Part shown: positions 38,101 through 51,098 of the stretch, one piece after another | Layout: each line of letters starts with the position of its first letter | How positions within the stretch are numbered: the stretch's first letter is position 1 | From: Daphnia carinata | Taxonomy: Eukaryota; Arthropoda; Branchiopoda; Diplostraca; Daphniidae | Reading direction: 5' to 3' | NCBI RefSeq assembly: GCF_022539665.2 | Contig: NC_081338.1 | Span: 3,285,679 to 3,349,678 of the forward strand | Length of the DNA: 64,000 nucleotides | Notes under the pieces: generated by a model | The model's input: the letters and a program-made list of their open reading frames with translations, nothing else | What the model was told of the DNA's origin: nothing | The model's database searches: none | Made by a program: the position numbers and the translations under genes

Positions 38101-41100
38101 ATTTTCAGATTTATGAGATTCGTCTGAATTGAAATCACGTAAGAAGTGAATAGCCATTTCTTACCGTAGATTTGAATTGAGGCTTCTGCTGTGCCGAGTG
38201 AGTTTGCGGCTACGCAAATATAAGCGCTCTTGTCTTGTGGCTGGAAGTTGTGGATGATTAACGACATGCTCGTCTTGTAGCTGGAAGTCCCACCTCTTTC
38301 ACCGTCGATACTGTACTTAGCGCTATAACAATCCACGATCAAACTCAGAATTTAAGAGCTACACAACTCATTAACACTTCAGGTTACCTCGGCAGGATCG
38401 TGTTGTGTTGGTCTTGTTGTCGTCCCTTCATCCAGTAGTTGATGCTCGGCGGATGCGATTCGACTTGGCAAGTCAGACGGACATCAGTGCCCAGCAGGGC
38501 ACCCACCACATTCATCGAAGATGTCACCAACGGTGGAACTTAACAATCAGAAATGGCAAAAATATTTTTGAACGCTTGCATCTACAGTCTTTTCAACACT
38601 CTTTGCATATAAAGGCCCAGTGTATGAAACCTGCCCGTGTACAGGATCAAAGGGAAGTCGGTTCTATAACATTAGCAAGGACTTTCAATAAAACTAAGCT
38701 CGGCAGAAGGGCAAATAATAAAAAGACCCTAGATCTATATGACCAACATGGCCATTCTTGCTTCTCATCGACGGATTAAACCTATGGTTGGAAGTTGCGT
38801 GTGCCCAGCTAAAAGACCGTTTGAATGTTGCACGAAAAATCTAAACAGACATTATTCTAAAAAGGGATAAAAAAAAAGGGAACGAAAATAAACTATAAAC
38901 GTGGCAAAAGGATCTACTGGATATCGCCTTAGAGCTTTTGTCAGAATAGAAAGCTTCCCCACACAGCGAAAGCGTATATATCAAGAGCTCTACACTATAT
39001 ATACCGCTAGCAGTTAAATGTAATGGTGATCCTTCCATTGCGGATGGAAGGGTGGGGGTGGAGGGGGGGCTGCGTAAAAATGGGCATCGCTCTTTTATTT
39101 GGTTATGTCTATGTTTGTGCCTCTCTTTCTCTAGCTACCGTAATACAGACCGTTATTTACAGTACATTAATACCAAATGGAATACGAACAGAAAAGGAAA
39201 TGATGTTGCAGACTTACAGTTGACGTTGAGGGGGACTCGCTTGCTGACGGCGGGCGGTACGTCGTTGGAGGCGATGCACATGTAGGCGGCCATCATTTGG
39301 CGTGTAACGCGGTACAGTCTCAGCGTCTCACCGTGATATGCTTCCACTTCTTGGAAAAATGTGCAAAAGACGTCATTAAAATAAATGATTGAAATCGACA
39401 CAAATTCACAGCAAAAATGTATGTGCCGTTGCTTTGTGACAACTGCATTAAACACACGCACGCGTTGGCTGGAGGAAAATAACACTGTCAATGTAACTAA
39501 CAAAAGGCATTGTTGTCTATTCCATCAAGAAGCCCAAGGCCCAGATGCCATTGTCGTATGCATTGATTCTTTTTAAAAGCCCACTATAGCCATTGATTCC
39601 TTTAAAACAATTTAAATTCAACTTGTGGGACGAATTTCCGTCAGCAAAGAAACGCGGACGGAATTAACATGCAAAAGGTCGTGGTATGCCAACGGCGAAA
39701 CAAGTAAGTAGACGGACAGGAACATCTTTTTGTTCCATAGCCACCCATTTCTAATGAAACATAGCAACAATCAACTGACAGCTGAAAACTGTCCAGCGGT
39801 CGGCAGTTTAAACATTCACAAGGCAACCAAGACATGACCTCAAAAAAAAAATACAAAAAATCATTGATGTTCATTTTCACTCTATACCTTTGGATCGTTC
39901 CCTTGTCATGGGGACTGCAATTGCTTGATGCTGATGTTGGTGATGAGTCTGCAATCCAGGAACAATAGCGTCATCGATTGTTGTTGCTGTTGCGTTGGCG
40001 GGCACGATACTCCCGCCGGAGGATGTTTTCATTCCATGGTGATTGTTGTGATTGGATTGCGACGTCGGGGGCATGGGACGAAATACGACGATCTTTTGGC
40101 CGTCCTCGCGACGCCACACGATCCTCGGTGTCGGTTTGCCCGTGGCCGTGCACGTCAGCGTCACGTTGTCGCCTTCGTTCACAGTGACGTCACTCGTACT
40201 CCGATCGTCGACTATATCCGGAGGCACCTGAACTTGAATGCAACCTAATTGCTTCTTCATCACGGCTGTGTTGATCTGTGTATCCACCAACGTCCCCGTT
40301 TTTTTGTTTTTTTTTCCGGAATTCAATCATCAAAAGTAGCGGTTAACAATGTATTCTGCATATTTCATTGATATGTGATCAAGTGAGGCTTCTTATTGAG
40401 AGCATGGCTAATAAAGAATGAGATAGGAACTTGATTTCCATGGAAAATAACAGATAACAGCTGACGGGAGACAATCTCCAATTACCTGACACATGTAACA
40501 TCCTTGATCGGATTCTTTGATTTGTCGAATGTGCAGGTTCCAGGTGCGTGACTCGTCGTGAGTCACGGAAACGCGTGGATTGTGCGTCACCACACGACGA
40601 TGGAGACTCAAAATTGTTTGGTCGTCAGCCCTCAGCCAGCCAACCTATCAATGTTTAAATGTTTTGGTTTTGATTATTAGGTAACAACTACGAAGGCAAC
40701 TTGACGTCATTGCAAATCAAAGCTCGAGCTCAGCTTTTATAATACAAATTCAATATTTGCATACAGTTTAAAACGAATGTGATCGTTCAATCTACACAAG
40801 AAAACGTTCGCTGATTAATACACAATTATTTGAATATTCATTCATTTATCAATCGCTTTAAACTCTAGAATCTGTCGCGGTTTCCACGACAACCTTCTTC
40901 TTCTAATCGCATCGCTTAAGTACACCATAACAATCATAACAAATGGAAAAGAGGGGCGGATGTCGCCAACGGGTTTTGCTCCGGCACCGCAATTCGAATG
41001 GCTATACATTCTCTATCTTATACTCCGTATTTTTTTTGTTGTTTTTGTTTTAAACTCGAGAATAGCAGTTAGAGGAAAGGTTATGACAACAGCTGCGTGC

Positions 41101-44100
41101 TAACTGTTTGTCGTTTGCTGCCCGTCCTTGCACCGATCCCCGTCTGCTATAATAAACTATACACGCCGCTGGGTTTTTTCTTCACTGACTCGGTTCTCTC
41201 ATATGTTTTCATCTCCCTCTGCTCTCGTACGAAAACATTTCTCCGACTGTGACGAGCCAAGCCACGACGATTTACGAATCGATATTATTAGAAAAACGCG
41301 GATGTCGGGGCCCTATAGTACAAATGGCCGCCATAGGCATCAGCCACTTGGTCTTGTTTATCCGTCTCGATCGTGTCCTTTAGGGCTGATTGTTTTCACT
41401 GGCTGTCTATAGAAAACACCATCACGCCTTGTGATTGCGTTGATTGCCTTCGAGGTTTTTGCCCACATTTCATTCGATATGAACTAAACACGTTTTCCTT
41501 ACGTTTGAATCACCATAGCTTGCGGGTTTGAAACGTCTTCTTTTTACATGCAATCGTTTGTTTCCCCTTTCTAAAAACAAACGTCTTTTCGCTGGTCCTA
41601 GTTCGCTGTCAATCTTCCAACGTATTTCAGCTGTTTTGTTTTACTTTTCTGTGTGTGTGTGTGTGTGTGTGTTTCTCTCAATGATTAATCACGTCTATAT
41701 AGTATACCGAGTTCAATAAAGCAATCCTCATATTGCTAGACGCTATATTGTGTGATGGCCCTGATGTCGATCGGGGTTCAGCGTGCGCTTGCGATTCAAT
41801 TATCTCTGGAAAGCCACGGGGGAATGTTGGTCAGTCAGTGCTAGGAAAGAAAGAGCTTCTTTATTGGGTGTAGCTGTGCTTGCGATGAGAAACCACCTAC
41901 AGTCGATCGTCATTTCACGTCAGTCTTATATAGCGAAGCGACCGCTGAGATTGAATGGGAAAACAGCTGATTTCCTATATGGCGTTGGATTCTCAGCTTC
42001 CAGCAGGACGACGATCGGCAAAGTTTCGAAAGGTTTGGTTACAGTAACTAAGTAATCAACGAAAAGCAGATAGAAACAGGGTTGGTGCTTTCCGCAGTAC
42101 AGCTGTCGATAGCAGCCTAAAAGATAACGACGCTGTGAGCTCTACAAATTTTTGCACAGCAGTTCGTTAATTCATTTCTGCCATCACTTTGATTATTTTG
42201 CGGCGATTGGCACTTGGCCTTTATTGGCCTTCCTTGCATTTTATCCTGATTTTCACACACTAATCCGTGTCTTATTTCCAAGTCACAGTGTACAACGTAT
42301 ACAACTATAGCTATATAAGATTTCGCAGAAAACTACCCAGATCAATTATAGCAATTGAATCCAGTACGTTCTTCATTGTACGGGATGATACAGTTCTCCC
42401 AGCTTTGATCTTTAGCAAATCAAATTCACAGCTGAAACGGTAGAATTCCCAACGACTTTTGAACACGCACGCCAATTGCCTTGAAATGACCAGATGGAAA
42501 CCCGATCGTGTTCTCTAACGGTTTCTAGTGAATTCGCTATCAATGCAATAAATCGCATTTCAATACTCAAATCGATCGTGACGTATCAACCCCTTCCCTC
42601 TTTTTTTCCCTACCTTCTACATATTTCTCGATCTTTCTTACCTTCGCTTGGATTAGCATAAAAGCAAAACATGGGACATTACAGGAGCTATTTAGTTTTG
42701 AAAGGTGTTCCATCATTTACATAGTTTTCTTTAGATGTGGGGGTTTTCATTTGCCTACCTTACCTCCTCCCTCCAAATTTCCATAAAATTCATTGTCCTT
42801 GAATCGTTTTGCATTGGATTGATATTTTCACAGGCGTTTTGTTTCGAATATCGTGCAAAACATGTAAATTTGTTGCAACATAACATAGCAACTAAAACTA
42901 ATCGCCATTGTTATGTAAAATAAGTGTGGCTCCAAAAACAATTGTCTCGGAGCTATACATTTAAGATTTCGTCAGCATTTAAAGCCAAAAGGTAGTCAGG
43001 GGAAAGAACATTCTGTTAGTTTACAACCACAAATGCGAACAAATTGTATTAGGCAAATGAAGGGGAATGAAAATCTATTGGACAAATAGATAGCCTCTCT
43101 ATACGGTTTTATGGGTTTAGCTTCGAGTCAAAGTTCTCTGTTCTAAGGGCTGCACAAGACGCCGGCTTGCTGGATGTCGCTTAGAATATCAATACATACT
43201 GGCCCTGCTGCGCTGATGAGTCTACTTCTACCGTACTTTGCATGCCAAGTGCGTAATCGGTTCATTTATTTTATTTTAGGTTTTTGCCCCGTACGTAACT
43301 GGCATAAAACAAGAGAAGAGAGAACTGAATTAACATTTTTCGGGCAATTCCGGGCACATGTAAAAGAACAGAAAGAAAAGGAGAAAATGATAAAAGAAGA
43401 GGGAAAAAAAGGGGGAGACTATCAACTTCTGCAGGTTTCGGTGGGTGGCAGAATGAAGCGAAAACATTGGAGTGATGATGGGAAACGAGTAGACGGAATA
43501 AATAAATAAAAAAAAATGGCAATGGATCGTTTTCGTCTTCACTCGTTCGAGTGAAATGGCTCCTCTGTCTGTTGCTGTACTTGTTCCTCATCCGCTATTC
43601 ATATGTCCTTTTCATATTCGCGCTAGATGATGTGAATATAAAAAAACATTTGCCTCAACTTGTAGCGTCTCGAGGACCGAGACGAACAACAACTTGAACA
43701 ACAGCAAAGATGCGAAGGTGTGTCGATGTCATCTTCTATTTTTTTTTATGACCTCTGTTTTCAGACGAAACGCACCACACCTATCTCATATTTTTCTGTT
43801 TCTTAGATGCGAAGGAAGGAAGCAGCACAGCGTGACGTACCCTGGGACTTTCTTCGGGCCTTCTAACATAACTCATCGTTGTTGTTTTTTTTTTTCAGCC
43901 GCTGCTGTCTCATTGCTGTAAATTGCCTCGCCCACCTTTTCCTCCAGCAAGGATAAGGGGACGTAACTGTCACAAATTGCCACCTAAACAACCAGAAAAT
44001 GCTTTACGATTTCCATGTGTGACGATGTGCTAATAGCTTCTGTCCCTTCTTCCCTTTTTCTGCTACTTGAGGTAGTATTTTTTGTTTTCAAATGCGGTTA

Positions 44101-44760
44101 GATGAGCAGTCTGCCTTTTTTAAAGAGAACGTAACCTCGTTGGATCTTCTCCGTTTTAATGGAGTAGATGTAGCTGGAACTTGGAGCGTTCCACATGTCT
44201 TTATTTGTTTCTTTCTAGTGGCATATTTTTTTTTTTTTAGAGACCCTCTGCATCCATTTCTTTCTTATGCTCGTTCATCATCACCCTTCCAGCACCTCGG
44301 ATGGTATACCCTCGATTCTTGCTTCTGTAAATGAGATCCAGCCAAAAAAAAAAGCACCATCATTTCTGTGCCAACGTACACAGCCACCGTATGCTAATTT
44401 CACACGCTTTCGTCGTCGTATACGTTCTTTCTCATGTGTGTGTGGATGGGTCTACGTTGTGGATAACTGGACTGTCGCCACTGACTGATGGTCTTTTCTG
44501 CCTGTGCGTTCTTCTTTCTTCCGCCTTCCTCATCATCACCTTCCGTTCTCACATCTTATTCTTCCCCATTTTCCCCTCGGGTTCCTTTACTTTATTTTTT
44601 TTTTTTTTATCTCCTTTATCGTAGCTTCCCTCCTTATTTCTCCCTCAAATTTCTCAGATAGTTATTGCGTTTTCTCTTTGATGCATAATGACATCTTTTT
44701 GCTTTCACTTTTCAATTTCTTTGATTCGTTTTTTATTGTTTCTGTTCTTCAGCTTTGAGC
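35180..44760. repeat. Segmental duplication, right copy
   Basis: Direct partner of 19550-27200. It contains the 3' exons of the intact Ig-domain gene plus about 4 kb of its long first mapped intron. Insertions and deletions make this copy about 2 kb longer; the linker exons at 37812-37919 and 37973-38098 exist only here in clear form. Confidence 0.85.
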
Positions 44761-45877
44761 TACAGATTGCAAAGCGATTGTCACATCAGCAAAAGACTTG
44801 GCCGCTTAATTGTCGCCTTACGCTGTACACAATGCGGCACTCGAAATTTCCTTTCGGCTGGAACAAAGATCGAGAGGGGGGGGAATAGAAAGGCAAATAA
44901 TGAATGCCGCTACTTGCGGGCTTTGCGTGACACGCCAATTTGCGGATTATGGCCATCGTTTGACGGCACATCGTGCGGAATTGAGGAATAATCTTTTATC
45001 CGCAAGTCATTGAACATTAAAAGAAGGACAGTTATACAGTAGCAAATTATGCATAACAAAGACTAGTTTCATCACTCAAATAGCCTTGATCTTCCCAACT
45101 GTGTAAAAAAACGAGGCTACTTTTGAGCTTTAGACGCAACTTTGAAATGCATTTAAATGCAAAACTTGATATTTATTAAAATACGAATGTACACGAACTT
45201 TGGCAGGGACCTTGGTTGGACAACAAAGTCCGCTTCGTTTTAAAAAGGAAGGTGAACAAGTTGTGTTTCGCGTGGGTGTTTCAAAGTAGTCCCATTCAAG
45301 TGGATACGCGCAAGTGCGTGCTCTTATTTGCATATGATGTGAGACGTATCCGCGCAAGCAACGTCACATCAATTCTTTTTGTCATACCCATCGAGAAATT
45401 ACCATATGTGAAAACAAATCTGAATCCTTCCCTTTATATTTTGATTCCCCCTCCCTCGAAGCGGATGTTTACCCTGCGGCTGACAATGCACTTTCGTGTA
45501 CAATTTGAAAATGCAAACCTACCGCCCCCTATTCTTGTTAGTATATATATATATATATATATATATACACGCAAATAACTCTAAAAAGGATAACAGGTCG
45601 GAAATCAGACATGCAAAACAAATAATGATGGCGGTATGCCGAAAGCCTGCGGTGTACAGGTGGGATTGGTACATATCGGATGGACTTACCTTGTACTCTG
45701 CCAGATTGTTGATGACGCAAGATAAGACGGCCTCACGACCCAACGGCACCGTGACATTTCGGATGAGTTCCGCAAAATGCGGCGCACCGGGCGATGTGAT
45801 CGAAGATGATGCGTCCACATCCGCGAACATCACCGATCCCGTGAACATATGCGGACGCCGTGAGGATGATGGCTCAC
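36775..45877 (-). CDS. Three-Ig-domain cell-adhesion protein, DIP/lachesin-like
   Basis: Neuronal surface protein of the Dpr-interacting/lachesin (IgLON-related) group, which mediates cell-cell recognition. Exons: 45877-45690, 40644-40486, 40275-39888, 39349-39218, 38538-38388, 38322-38165, 38098-37973, 37919-37812 and 36965-36775 (TAG). All junctions are in frame. Ig1 runs from [16 protein letters not shown] through [17 protein letters not shown] to GCYMCQ, Ig2 from VPPDIV to [13 protein letters not shown], and Ig3 from [11 protein letters not shown] to AYICVAANS. All paired cysteines are present. Ig2 carries an insert of about 60 residues rich in His, Gln and Asn. An acidic (GEEEEED) and a basic linker exon precede a hydrophobic tail ([13 protein letters not shown]) that fits a GPI signal. 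The signal-peptide exon was not identified; the largest mapped intron is 5 kb. Confidence 0.82.
41651..41672. repeat. (GT)11 microsatellite
   Basis: Perfect GT dinucleotide run inside the large intron of the Ig-domain gene. A simple repeat with no sign of function. Confidence 0.95.
45542..45567. repeat. (TA)n microsatellite
   Basis: Perfect TA run of about 13 units, just downstream of the first mapped Ig exon in the gene's reading direction. Confidence 0.95.
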
Positions 45878-48800
45878 CTGTATCCGTTTACAACAAGATC
45901 AGCAACAATGAAACTGTATATCCCAAAGGAAATCAAACCTGACACTCCCAATATGACAGTCAGAATTGATGTGATTAAGCATATCATCTTCACTGTTGTC
46001 GTCGTTCCAGTGCACTGATGTCGTTTGCTGAGATCCATAATAAAGGATATTAGGAGCTGGACCGAGAAGAACATTGGCACATGGTTGCGTGCGCTCGTGA
46101 ATATAGAAAATAAACAGAGAGCGTAACGTACCAGGTCCACTGAGACCCTTAACAAAAGCAATCAGGTGGTTTCACGCAAACGTCAGTAGCGAACGTAAAC
46201 TGTCACCGCAGCTCGGACCAAACGAAATCACGGGATATCCGATCACTGTCTTGTTGCTTAGGCACCAACCCAACCGCAGGCACTCGCCATTATTCAAATG
46301 AAGAGGCTTCGCGGCCAGCCCATTAGCAAGCACTGTGAACGAGGCGCGGCTTACACGCTACGTTCATTGCGCACGCCACATTGCTCGTTTAAAATTGAGT
46401 CGGTAAATGTTTTTGCAATGAAATGCTGAGTTAATTGACACACCTCATTCAGTTAGTTCATTTGAGCTGCACCAAAAACCGTGTGTAACGTAGCTTTTCA
46501 CTATTTACGACGTTGAACTCTTAATAGCCCTCAAGCTTAGTTATTTCAAATAGCAAAACTGTTATTTGATTTGTGTTGTATGGCTCTCTGTCGAGCTCAG
46601 TTGAATCCGGTAATAAATGTGGTGCCTTAATAGCGGCCAGTTAGCAAGGCGTGGCCCTTTTGAAGAGACGTCTTCTCCGGCCGACGGGCAGAGGTGCACT
46701 GATTCTTTCACCCTCCCACTCCCACCCTTCTATAGGCTAAGTTGGCCGTAAATGCAAAAGAGACGTAGGGTTCTCATGTGAAGGTTAGCTAAAAGAAACT
46801 CTAGAGCAAATAGGTATGTCTAGACGGAGTAGTGCGTGTGACCGGCGTGAAGGACGACTGGCGACAGACTGAAGATTCAGCAGCACGAGTCGTCATGGAT
46901 GAGCATTTTTTAAGTACAGCGTTCACAGTCACATGATCATTCGATCCTCCCTCGCATCCCGTTTTCCTTGCGATGCTGCGAGCTCTTAAACATCTCACTC
47001 GTGTGTTTTGGGTCCCCGTTTTTTTCTTTTTCTAGCGAATGGAACGTACAGCATCCGGCAAGCCAAAACGTGCGCCATCCATGTTTGCGCAGCGAAGGAA
47101 AATCAGATGGGAAATTAATTATTTCCATAAAGCTGTGTTCGTATATAAAAGCTATTATAGAGCTTTAAATCCATATCTCGTATAGTATCGCCAATCAGAT
47201 TTTCATTTTCTTTAGCTATTCATATCGCCGAAGATGGCCGAAGTCTAAGGTCCATGGCAATTTCATTTTTCATCATTTTTCGTATTTTACGTCATCAGGC
47301 CGTTTGTGGAACTCTTCGATCAGATCAACAACCAACTGGAAAATGAAACATTTGTTCTACTTTATGGATTTATAGCTTTCAAACATCAGATACACATCTA
47401 GACAGTTCATATATTATAAACCGTGGGTTTACAGGTCATGGGAAACGCATTTCGATTTTCTTTTTTCTCTCATTCCAATTGAAAATGAAAAATAAAATCA
47501 GATGAAATTAGGTAGAAGCAGGAATTGGAAGAAGAAAAATGAAAACTACAACAAAGCAATCAGCATCTGAGATGACGGACGCCGCATCATTCATTCGCCA
47601 TCTCAAAGGTTGATTTTTTATATTTTTAGAACCGTTGATATTAAAGTCAACTGTGCTCTCGTCATAGCTGTAAATAAATGAAATTCTTTTCTTTGCTTGC
47701 ATTTTTATGTTTTGCGTGTTACGGGGAACGCCGCTATTGTAGGCACGTGTCGTATTTCTTTTTTTCTTATTGTCGTGTCACCGGCCCAATTGATGCGGTT
47801 GGATCTAGATGTCGAATACAAATTGAATGGGGAATCACAAATGCGGTGCAAAAGACCAATAGCCTTGGCAGAAAAAAAAAATCGCAATACAACTGCTGCT
47901 GCTGATTAGCTGATTCAATTGGAAGATGACGAGACTTGACTAGACGTGCGATCGATAATCGATAATAGGGATGGATGCTGTTTGTGCTGGTAGACATTGT
48001 ACGACCAACAGAATTCCTCATTTTTTATTCATTTAAAACTCGTTCACTGCTTATCAATTCACTTGCATGCGCTTCCATTTTTTCATCTATTTTATATTTC
48101 ATGTTTAAGTTTAATCTATGTAGTGATAAGCTTTCGACGATGCGGAATGTATCGGTAAGGCAATTTAACTATCATTGAAGAGGCTAACAAATGCCGATGA
48201 AACGATGTCCAACCAATAAAAGACGCTAAACATGGGAATAGTCATTGATCAGACTGGACATCACTGTCCTTCTGACTAGTCCAGTCCCTGCAGCGTTAGG
48301 TCAAGAAGGACGGAACGACGCGCCACGTTTACTACCGTCAAACTAAAAATAAATCGCAGGAATTCAAAAGCAAAAAAAAAAAAAAAAAAGGAATCAAAAT
48401 CAGTGGCCGAATAACTTGAGAGACTGCGGCGACAATTGAATTGTCACGAGCCCCAAAGCGCATCGAGAGCGATGTCTTCCCCTGAAATGCAATCAGCTAC
48501 CGCGAGAGCAACGACAGGGTTAGGTGCGGACGCTGGCTCCGCAAATCGTATCAAACACATTACGTAAGCTGGAGTAGACTGATAGGCATATAGACAGGCT
48601 CACACGCATGACTTTGGATTTCCTTTTGTCTTTCCCCCAAAAGGCCGTTGAAAAGTTCTCCTCCGACTACATATATACAGAAAGTTATACACACACACAC
48701 ACACACACTATACGCAGTAAGAGTATATATAGAGAGAGAGATGCATTATGGAGTTTGCGTTCGGTCGTGTCACGTTGGCGTCTTGCTTAATAGTTAGGTG

Positions 48801-51098
48801 TAGGCCACTATACTGATTCTATCCTGTTTTTTTGATTATCTGATTTATGGCTGATTGACTGGGCGTCCGCAGCCAATTCGATTGGTCCGCGTGACGAATG
48901 AAATCACGTCTGCAGGCCCGTGATGGTCAAGAACCTACATGCCATACCAGCGCGTCCTAGTGTGTTATATTCTATACACGGATAGTGGAGTTTAATAATA
49001 TATGGCAGTGATAGAATGCTACATGGACACATCGACGTAGTAGAAACAAAAAGAGAAGGGGCACACAAAAAAGAGGTGGGGGGGCATGAGTTTAGTATTT
49101 ATTTGCACAGTTTGTGAGGGGTAAAAATGGACAGCGCAATTCTGCTGTGGCTGGTCGACGAGTGATAGCAGAAGCAATGGCGATCGAATACGTCAAACAA
49201 AATATGATATAGAAACCAGTATATATATATATAGCAATAGAACGTGTAATAGAGTTTGTTTTGTTTTTGCCATGGAGGGTCCACTGTGCCCTTATTGGAT
49301 AGGAGGTACAATGGAAACGCAAGAAACAAGGGCATGCCTGTATATGTGAATCGAAAAGAATTGCGGGCTGATGGATGACTGTGTACACGTCTAGAAATGG
49401 AACGGATAGAACCTTCAGACAATATGGACCTTATAGCAATTTTCTTTGTGCCACGCTGGGATGTTCGTAGAATTCCAAAAGAAAAAGGGGTTAAAGCGTA
49501 TTGCAATTTTTCCTGATTCGGTCGGCTGACTGAATTATTCAAATGATAGGATTTAGGTGGAATAAACAGGCTATGCCTAAGGAAATGAGACTGGCAATCA
49601 TAAATTTGCGTGCAATCCTCTACGCTTGTCGTCTCTTATTTTTCTTCTGTGCTCTTTCCTGCACTTTGAAAAACATTGTCATCATTCTGAAACCATCTTC
49701 ATAAAAACTGAGCAAGGAAAGAGGCAGGTGCTGCGATGATCGTTTATCATTCTTTCTAGAATCCTCATCAACTCTATCAGCATCATCATTACTCTAGTGG
49801 TGGCGTCTCTTTTTCTTGTCGCTTTAACCTTCGTCGTCGTCATCTTCTGGCGTCGTCCCATCTCGGCTCGTGTGAGTGAGCATCACGTTGAAACACCTGG
49901 CCATTTTTCCACGAGCGCCAGCTCACCGCAAGCCGGACGTTCTGTCGTGTAACATCGTTCATCCAAACACCATATCCCAGTCTGTTTCGATGATGAATCG
50001 ACATTTATGCTGGCCGTTTCATTCTACGCTTCCAAGGCTTTACTATAGGGATAGGAGCAATTTTTTAAAAGATATTTGCTTATTGACACTTCTCGGTTTC
50101 ATATAATGATCCTATTTTGTTACGGAAGTAAGGTTCAATTAAGTACCGAACGCCATTCGTCCTCCGTATCCGATATTCGAAGTCAAAATTTTAAACCCAA
50201 TTTTTGTACATAATGTCGGGCTTAAAAAGTCGGGCTTAAAAAAGTCGGGCTTAAAAGTCGGGCTTAAATTTTTGGCTTATTTTCATATTTATTAAAACTG
50301 AAATATAGCCAAGTATGCATGATTTAAACGGGGATCACGAAACTCAGCTTCGTTTTCAAGCGATTCGATTAACCATAATGGGTCAAATAACGATCATGTA
50401 ATTGAGGGTGGATCCTTGTTCGTGTTGTTGTTATTAAATGTATTCCTTATTCGATGAAGTTGATCAATTCGATTATATTTGAAATTACACTGCTAGTTGC
50501 GTGAATAATTGAGAATGTTTGAATCAATACCTGCCGCCACTGTGGTCACCATACCGACTAGCGTGAACAACTGTACAGCCTCAATTCTCAACAGTTGAAT
50601 AAAGCGAGGGCGAAGGAATTTCAATAGGGCGTAACTTTGGGATTACACGTTTAGAACAATAGGAGTTACGGTACTGTCACATACATCTACCAGCCTCTGT
50701 GTTGAAACTCTGGTCTTTTCGCACATTCATATGGATGACGTTAAGTAGGCAGCTTACGTAGTGAAGTTTTCTTATTTTATGTAATCCTGTCGGCCGGATA
50801 CCATTACGTCTGGAGGAGGTACCGTAACCACATCACCCTATGCTACCAGTTGTGATCTTATTGTGTTTTTACTATTCGCTAAAGAAAAACAGGTCTCTGC
50901 AAAGACGTATGCAGAGCGAACGATGGAAAACAAACAAAGACACCAATTATCAGTTTATTAGGTTAAACGGATCATATGAATTTCAAAACTTTTCAAAAAG
51001 CAAATAACCTCAATGACAATCCACTGACATGTTGCTATTACATACGCAAACTAGTCTCAACACTCCTCTCAATTAGTGGCCGGTTTAACCGATCCATT
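45878..51098. other. Upstream region of Ig gene; no confirmed gene
   Basis: Should include the 5' exon(s) and promoter of the Ig-domain gene, but I could not place them. A candidate plus-strand first exon at 48472-48563 starts with ATG, runs 30 codons and ends at a good donor (TAC/GTAAGC); no downstream partner was found. Microsatellites lie at 48689-48708 (AC) and 49219-49232 (TA). Confidence 0.4.
50215..50268. repeat. Tandem GTCGGGCTTAAA repeat
   Basis: Four near-identical copies of GTCGGGCTTAAA with spacers of 1-3 bases, followed by TTTTTGG. It is the same motif as at the edges of the palindrome (6272-6300, 11543-11566, 11716-11769), here without a visible element attached. Confidence 0.8.
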
